Below are positions 61,098 through 64,000 of a stretch of DNA of 64,000 nt, piece after piece. The notes under the pieces were generated by a model. That model saw nothing but the letters and a program-made list of their open reading frames with translations, ran no database searches and was not told the origin of the DNA. Position numbers and translations under genes: made by a program. The DNA lies in NCBI GenBank assembly GCA_002309195.1, contig DBWY01000003.1, positions 131,449 to 195,448 of the forward strand, read 5' to 3'. Source of the stretch: Treponema sp. UBA1226 (GTDB lineage: Bacteria > Spirochaetota > Spirochaetia > Treponematales > Treponemataceae). The number at the start of each line of letters is the position of its first letter. The first letter of the stretch is position 1.

Positions 61098-63311
61098 ATG
61101 GTAAAGATTAATAAAACAAAATTCTTTTTTTATTTCTGTAGAATTTTTCCTGCACTTGTTATAACGGTGCTTTTCTGCTGTCCGTTAAGCATGATGCAGG
61201 TTAATCTTTACGATACCGAAACCCCGCACACACTTTTATTTCCTTTTTTAATTCCACTTGTAAAAGACGCAAACTTTTACGCACCTATATTAAAGCTTCT
61301 TTTTTATTCAGTTTATTTTTTACCTGCAACAGTAATCGTTTTAATTACTTCGATTTTTGTAAAAAAGATTTCAAATAAAATACTTTATTATTTAGTTCTG
61401 GTTTCACTTACATTATATTTGTTCTGTTCAATTTCGTGCATGATTATCTGCGCAAATACAAGTCTCTGGTTCATTCAGCTGCCGCGATACATCTACACGC
61501 TCTTTGTTTTTGCAGTTCTTGCGCATCTTGCACTAAGCATAACAGGCATTACATACAGAAGAATAAACACAACAGAATACGCAGAATTTAAGCAGCTTAA
61601 AAACGAAGAAGAAGATAAAAAGAAAAAAAAGATAAGCATCAAGACAAAGCTTACACTTTCGATAATCGGTGCAATTACAGTCATTCTTTTTTCTTTTATG
61701 GTTTTGATTTTACGAAGATATCAAAACCTCATTACAGAAACCGTTACAGATGCAGGAAGAACTCACGCAGAACAGACAGCAGCAATTTACGAAACTGCAG
61801 AAGGTAAAAACGACAAGATTTCCTACTTCTTTAGCCAGCAGAAAAAATCAAACACTTATGCAGATTCTCCGTTTGAAAGAATCGACATCATAATTTCAAG
61901 CGTAAATGCTCATATCTATCTTGAATCAATCGACGCAGAAACAGAACTTCCGCCGTTTGATGTTCTTGCCTACACTACTTCTAAAGCATCTGCAATTCCT
62001 CAGGAAGAAAAATCGCTTACAGAAGAACAGGCACGCGACTACTTAAAACGATATGAAACAGGCGCATACAGAAAAACTCCTGTTTACAACAAGACATACG
62101 GAACATGTAAATTTATTTACCCTGTTACGCTTACACGCCAGGCAGGTTCAAAGCTTGTAGGATTTACAATCGTTACTTACAGAGAAGATGTTCTGATGAA
62201 GCCATACTTTCAGACAAAGGTTGCAGTCTTTGCACTCTCTGCAGTCTTTTTATATCTTTCGGTAATCTTAACTTTATTCCTTGCAGATTATATTGCAGAT
62301 CCACTTCTTCTTTTAAGGACAAATGTAAGAAAAACTTCCAACTCACTTTCGACTCTGCTTTCTGGAAGAGGAAAAGTTTTACCTGAGACAATTCAATTTG
62401 AAGACGTAATAAAAACTCATGACGAAATCAAAGACCTCTCAAATGAAATAAGCGACATGGTTACTTTGATACGCGGAACAGTTCCATACATTTCTTTTTC
62501 TACACTCAAGCACGCAGACAACGAATCTAAAAAAAGCCTGAGTCGTGAACTGTGCTTTTTGTTTACAGATATCCGCGGTTTTACGACATTATGCGAAGGA
62601 CGCGCTCCAAAAGAAATAGTTTCGATGTTAAATCATTATCTTGATTTAGAAACAGAAATCATCCTTAAAAACGGCGGTGACATCGACAAGTTTGTCGGAG
62701 ACGAAATGATGGCATTCTTTGCCGGCCCTAGAAAAGAATACAACGCGTGCAAAGCCGCAATGGAAATAAGAACCGCGATGAAAGAACAGCAGCAGCTTTC
62801 TAAAGAATCGGGAGACGATGTAATCCAGATGGGTATCGGAATCAACACAGGAAACGTCGTATTTGGTTCTGTAGGCTCTAAAACAAGAATGGACTTTACT
62901 TCTATCGGCGACACAGTAAACCTTGCCAACCGCCTCGAAGGAGCAAATAAAGCATACGGTTCTAAGGCAATAATCACAGAAGCAGTTTACGAAAAACTTA
63001 ACGACAGCTTCATCTGCCGCGAGCTTGACTTTATAACGGTTAAAGGTAAAACAGAACCTGTACGTATTTATGAAATCTTACAGCTTAAGACAAAATCATC
63101 TGCTAAACTTCTGGAAATAAAAACACTTTTTGAACGCGGCCTTTATTTTTACAGAAAAAAGCAGTGGGAAAAAAGTTCAGAATATTTTATGGCATGTTAT
63201 AAAAAATACAACGACATGCCAAGCAAAATCTTTATTGACCGCATCCGTCATTTTAAGATTTCCCCGCCACCTGCAAAATGGGACGGAGTTTTTGAAATGC
63301 GTGTAAAATAA
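61098..63311 (+). CDS. Membrane-bound class III adenylate/guanylate cyclase
   Basis: A 737-residue inner-membrane receptor cyclase. Several transmembrane helices occupy about 10-160. A Lys-rich linker and another helix (about 183-205) lead to an extracytoplasmic sensor domain (about 210-365). Another helix near 372-395 and a HAMP-like segment follow, then the catalytic domain from about 475. Metal Asp is in LFTDIRGFTTL, substrate-site Lys and Asp in IDKFVGDEMMAFF, and the second metal/transition-state part in MDFTSIGDTVNLANRLEG. All catalytic positions needed for a homodimer appear present; Lys plus the DFT segment suits ATP. No ribosome-binding site is visible; it is probably coupled to pfkA, 4 bases upstream. 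Confidence 0.92.
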   Translation: MVKINKTKFFFYFCRIFPALVITVLFCCPLSMMQVNLYDTETPHTLLFPFLIPLVKDANFYAPILKLLFYSVYFLPATVIVLITSIFVKKISNKILYYLVLVSLTLYLFCSISCMIICANTSLWFIQLPRYIYTLFVFAVLAHLALSITGITYRRINTTEYAEFKQLKNEEEDKKKKKISIKTKLTLSIIGAITVILFSFMVLILRRYQNLITETVTDAGRTHAEQTAAIYETAEGKNDKISYFFSQQKKSNTYADSPFERIDIIISSVNAHIYLESIDAETELPPFDVLAYTTSKASAIPQEEKSLTEEQARDYLKRYETGAYRKTPVYNKTYGTCKFIYPVTLTRQAGSKLVGFTIVTYREDVLMKPYFQTKVAVFALSAVFLYLSVILTLFLADYIADPLLLLRTNVRKTSNSLSTLLSGRGKVLPETIQFEDVIKTHDEIKDLSNEISDMVTLIRGTVPYISFSTLKHADNESKKSLSRELCFLFTDIRGFTTLCEGRAPKEIVSMLNHYLDLETEIILKNGGDIDKFVGDEMMAFFAGPRKEYNACKAAMEIRTAMKEQQQLSKESGDDVIQMGIGINTGNVVFGSVGSKTRMDFTSIGDTVNLANRLEGANKAYGSKAIITEAVYEKLNDSFICRELDFITVKGKTEPVRIYEILQLKTKSSAKLLEIKTLFERGLYFYRKKQWEKSSEYFMACYKKYNDMPSKIFIDRIRHFKISPPPAKWDGVFEMRVK

Positions 63312-63333
63312 GCAGAAAACCCGTAAATTTCTC

Positions 63334-63371
63334 TACTCGACTATAAGCCGGATTTGCGCTATAGTATGAAT
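63334..63371 (+). promoter_or_regulatory. dnaX promoter with box shared with dnaE; leaderless start predicted
   Basis: TACTCGACTATAAG (63334-63347) is identical to the dnaE copy. -35 TCGACT, 17-base spacer, -10 TATAGT (63360-63365), then 6 bases to the ATG at 63372. No ribosome-binding site. Confidence 0.65.
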
Positions 63372-64000
63372 ATGGCATATGAAGTAACAGCAACCAGACG
63401 CCGACCACAGACTTTTGACGCCCTTATAGGCCAGGAATTTGTTGCGGCGACTTTAAAAAATTCAATTGAAACAGGGAAAATTGCACACGCGTATCTTTTT
63501 ACAGGACCACGCGGCTGCGGGAAAACATCAACAGCCCGCATTCTTGCAAAAGCCCTTAACTGTCAGTCAGGACCAACTGCAACTCCATGCGGAACATGTT
63601 CAACATGTCAGGAAATTACAAAAGGCTCAAGTCTTGATGTAATCGAAATCGACGGTGCGTCAAATACAAGCGTAAATGACATCCGCCAGATTAAAGACGA
63701 AGTAATGTTTCCGCCAAACTCATGCCGTTACAAAATCTATATCATCGACGAAGTTCATATGCTTACGACAAGTGCATTTAATGCGCTTTTAAAAACAATC
63801 GAAGAACCACCACCATATGTAATTTTTATTTTTGCAACAACTGAACTGCAAAAAGTTCCGGCAACGATTAAAAGCCGCTGTCAGCAGTTTAACTTTCGTC
63901 TTGTCCCGATTGAAAAAGTTAAAGAACAGCTTGAACTTGCATGCAAAGATATCGGAATTACTGCAGAAGACGAAGCACTTTACTGGATTGCACGCGAATC
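63372..64000 (+). CDS. dnaX: DNA polymerase III tau/gamma subunit (partial, C-terminus outside window)
   Basis: AAA+ clamp-loader ATPase of the replisome; about 209 residues before the window ends. It opens YEVTATRRRPQTFDALIGQ and has Walker A TGPRGCGKTSTARI near 45. A zinc site follows (CGTCSTCQE with an earlier Cys near 65), then the DEVHML box near 125, FATTELQKVP and the SRC arginine-finger motif (KSRCQQF). All core motifs are in order, so the gene is intact as far as seen. Tau-specific domains and any frameshift site would lie beyond the edge. The ATG is fixed by the -10 hexamer 6 bases upstream, shared in style with dnaE. Confidence 0.96.
   Translation, partial: MAYEVTATRRRPQTFDALIGQEFVAATLKNSIETGKIAHAYLFTGPRGCGKTSTARILAKALNCQSGPTATPCGTCSTCQEITKGSSLDVIEIDGASNTSVNDIRQIKDEVMFPPNSCRYKIYIIDEVHMLTTSAFNALLKTIEEPPPYVIFIFATTELQKVPATIKSRCQQFNFRLVPIEKVKEQLELACKDIGITAEDEALYWIARE

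Noticed and set aside
1..64000. tRNA, rRNA, insertion sequences, prophage and CRISPR arrays
   Set aside because: No cloverleaf, rRNA signature, transposase, integrase or regularly spaced repeat was recognised on either strand.

Overview
This window looks like chromosome from a gut or rumen Treponema (Spirochaetota). The DNA is AT-rich and the genes are tightly packed. The gene set fits a fermentative, flagellated anaerobe that degrades xylan and makes succinate: fliS/flgN, lipoproteins with short lipoboxes, a secreted GH10 xylanase, a trypanosomatid-like phosphofructokinase, a reductive C4 branch, and no membrane respiratory subunits. The genus call is an inference from protein character only. 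I found no tRNA, rRNA, insertion sequence, prophage or CRISPR array. No stretch longer than 300 bases lacks a gene.

Layout. 1-2 kb: the 5' part of ilvB and a chloramphenicol-acetyltransferase-fold protein, both minus. 2.2-8.6 kb: dnaE, a two-copy YggT membrane protein and recG, plus. 8.6-9.8 kb: a small group-2 sigma factor (minus) behind a textbook sigma-54 promoter with upstream dyads. 9.8-17.3 kb: pcrA, rimO, a RodZ-like protein, a LolA-like protein and ftsH, all minus. 17.5-18.5 kb: fliS-flgN with a terminator. 18.5-22.1 kb: a CDF transporter, a U32 protein and an esterase-like protein. 22.2-24.5 kb: metA and a divergent aroA. 24.5-28.8 kb: an M20 dipeptidase, galE and an SH3 lipoprotein. 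28.8-44.2 kb: the redox region described below. 44.4-46.8 kb: an adenosine-deaminase-family enzyme and the xylanase. 46.8-52.8 kb: mnmG, a lipoprotein, a YfcE-like phosphodiesterase, an RNA-binding protein, a UPF0158-GNAT fusion and clpP. 52.9-59.5 kb: a prfA / c-di-GMP regulator / prmC / pth / mazG operon. 59.7-64 kb: pfkA, a class III nucleotide cyclase and the start of dnaX.

The most interesting system is at 28.8-44.2 kb on the minus strand. A malate dehydrogenase (LDH-like fold, but Arg at the specificity position) and a class II fumarase lie just upstream of a ten-gene run: hdrB, hdrC, hdrA, mvhD/flxD, two 4Fe-4S proteins, an FAD/NAD-binding flxA-like protein, a short FrdB-like iron-sulfur protein, an FrdA-like flavoprotein and a GntP-family permease. 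Together they could carry oxaloacetate to succinate. My hypothesis is that NADH oxidised at FlxA feeds HdrA. HdrA would bifurcate electrons to ferredoxin and, through HdrBC, to a soluble, quinone-independent fumarate reductase. The FrdA active-site residues are conserved, but the His that normally binds FAD covalently is Asn, and there is no FrdC/FrdD anchor.

Regulatory signals. Several housekeeping genes (dnaE, dnaX, mnmG, clpP, prfA, metA and a lipoprotein) have a -10 hexamer only 6-8 bases before the start codon and no Shine-Dalgarno, so leaderless mRNAs are predicted. dnaE and dnaX also share an identical 14-base box over the -35 region. The small sigma factor sits behind a perfect -24/-12 element, which suggests an RpoN-to-alternative-sigma cascade like that known in Borrelia.
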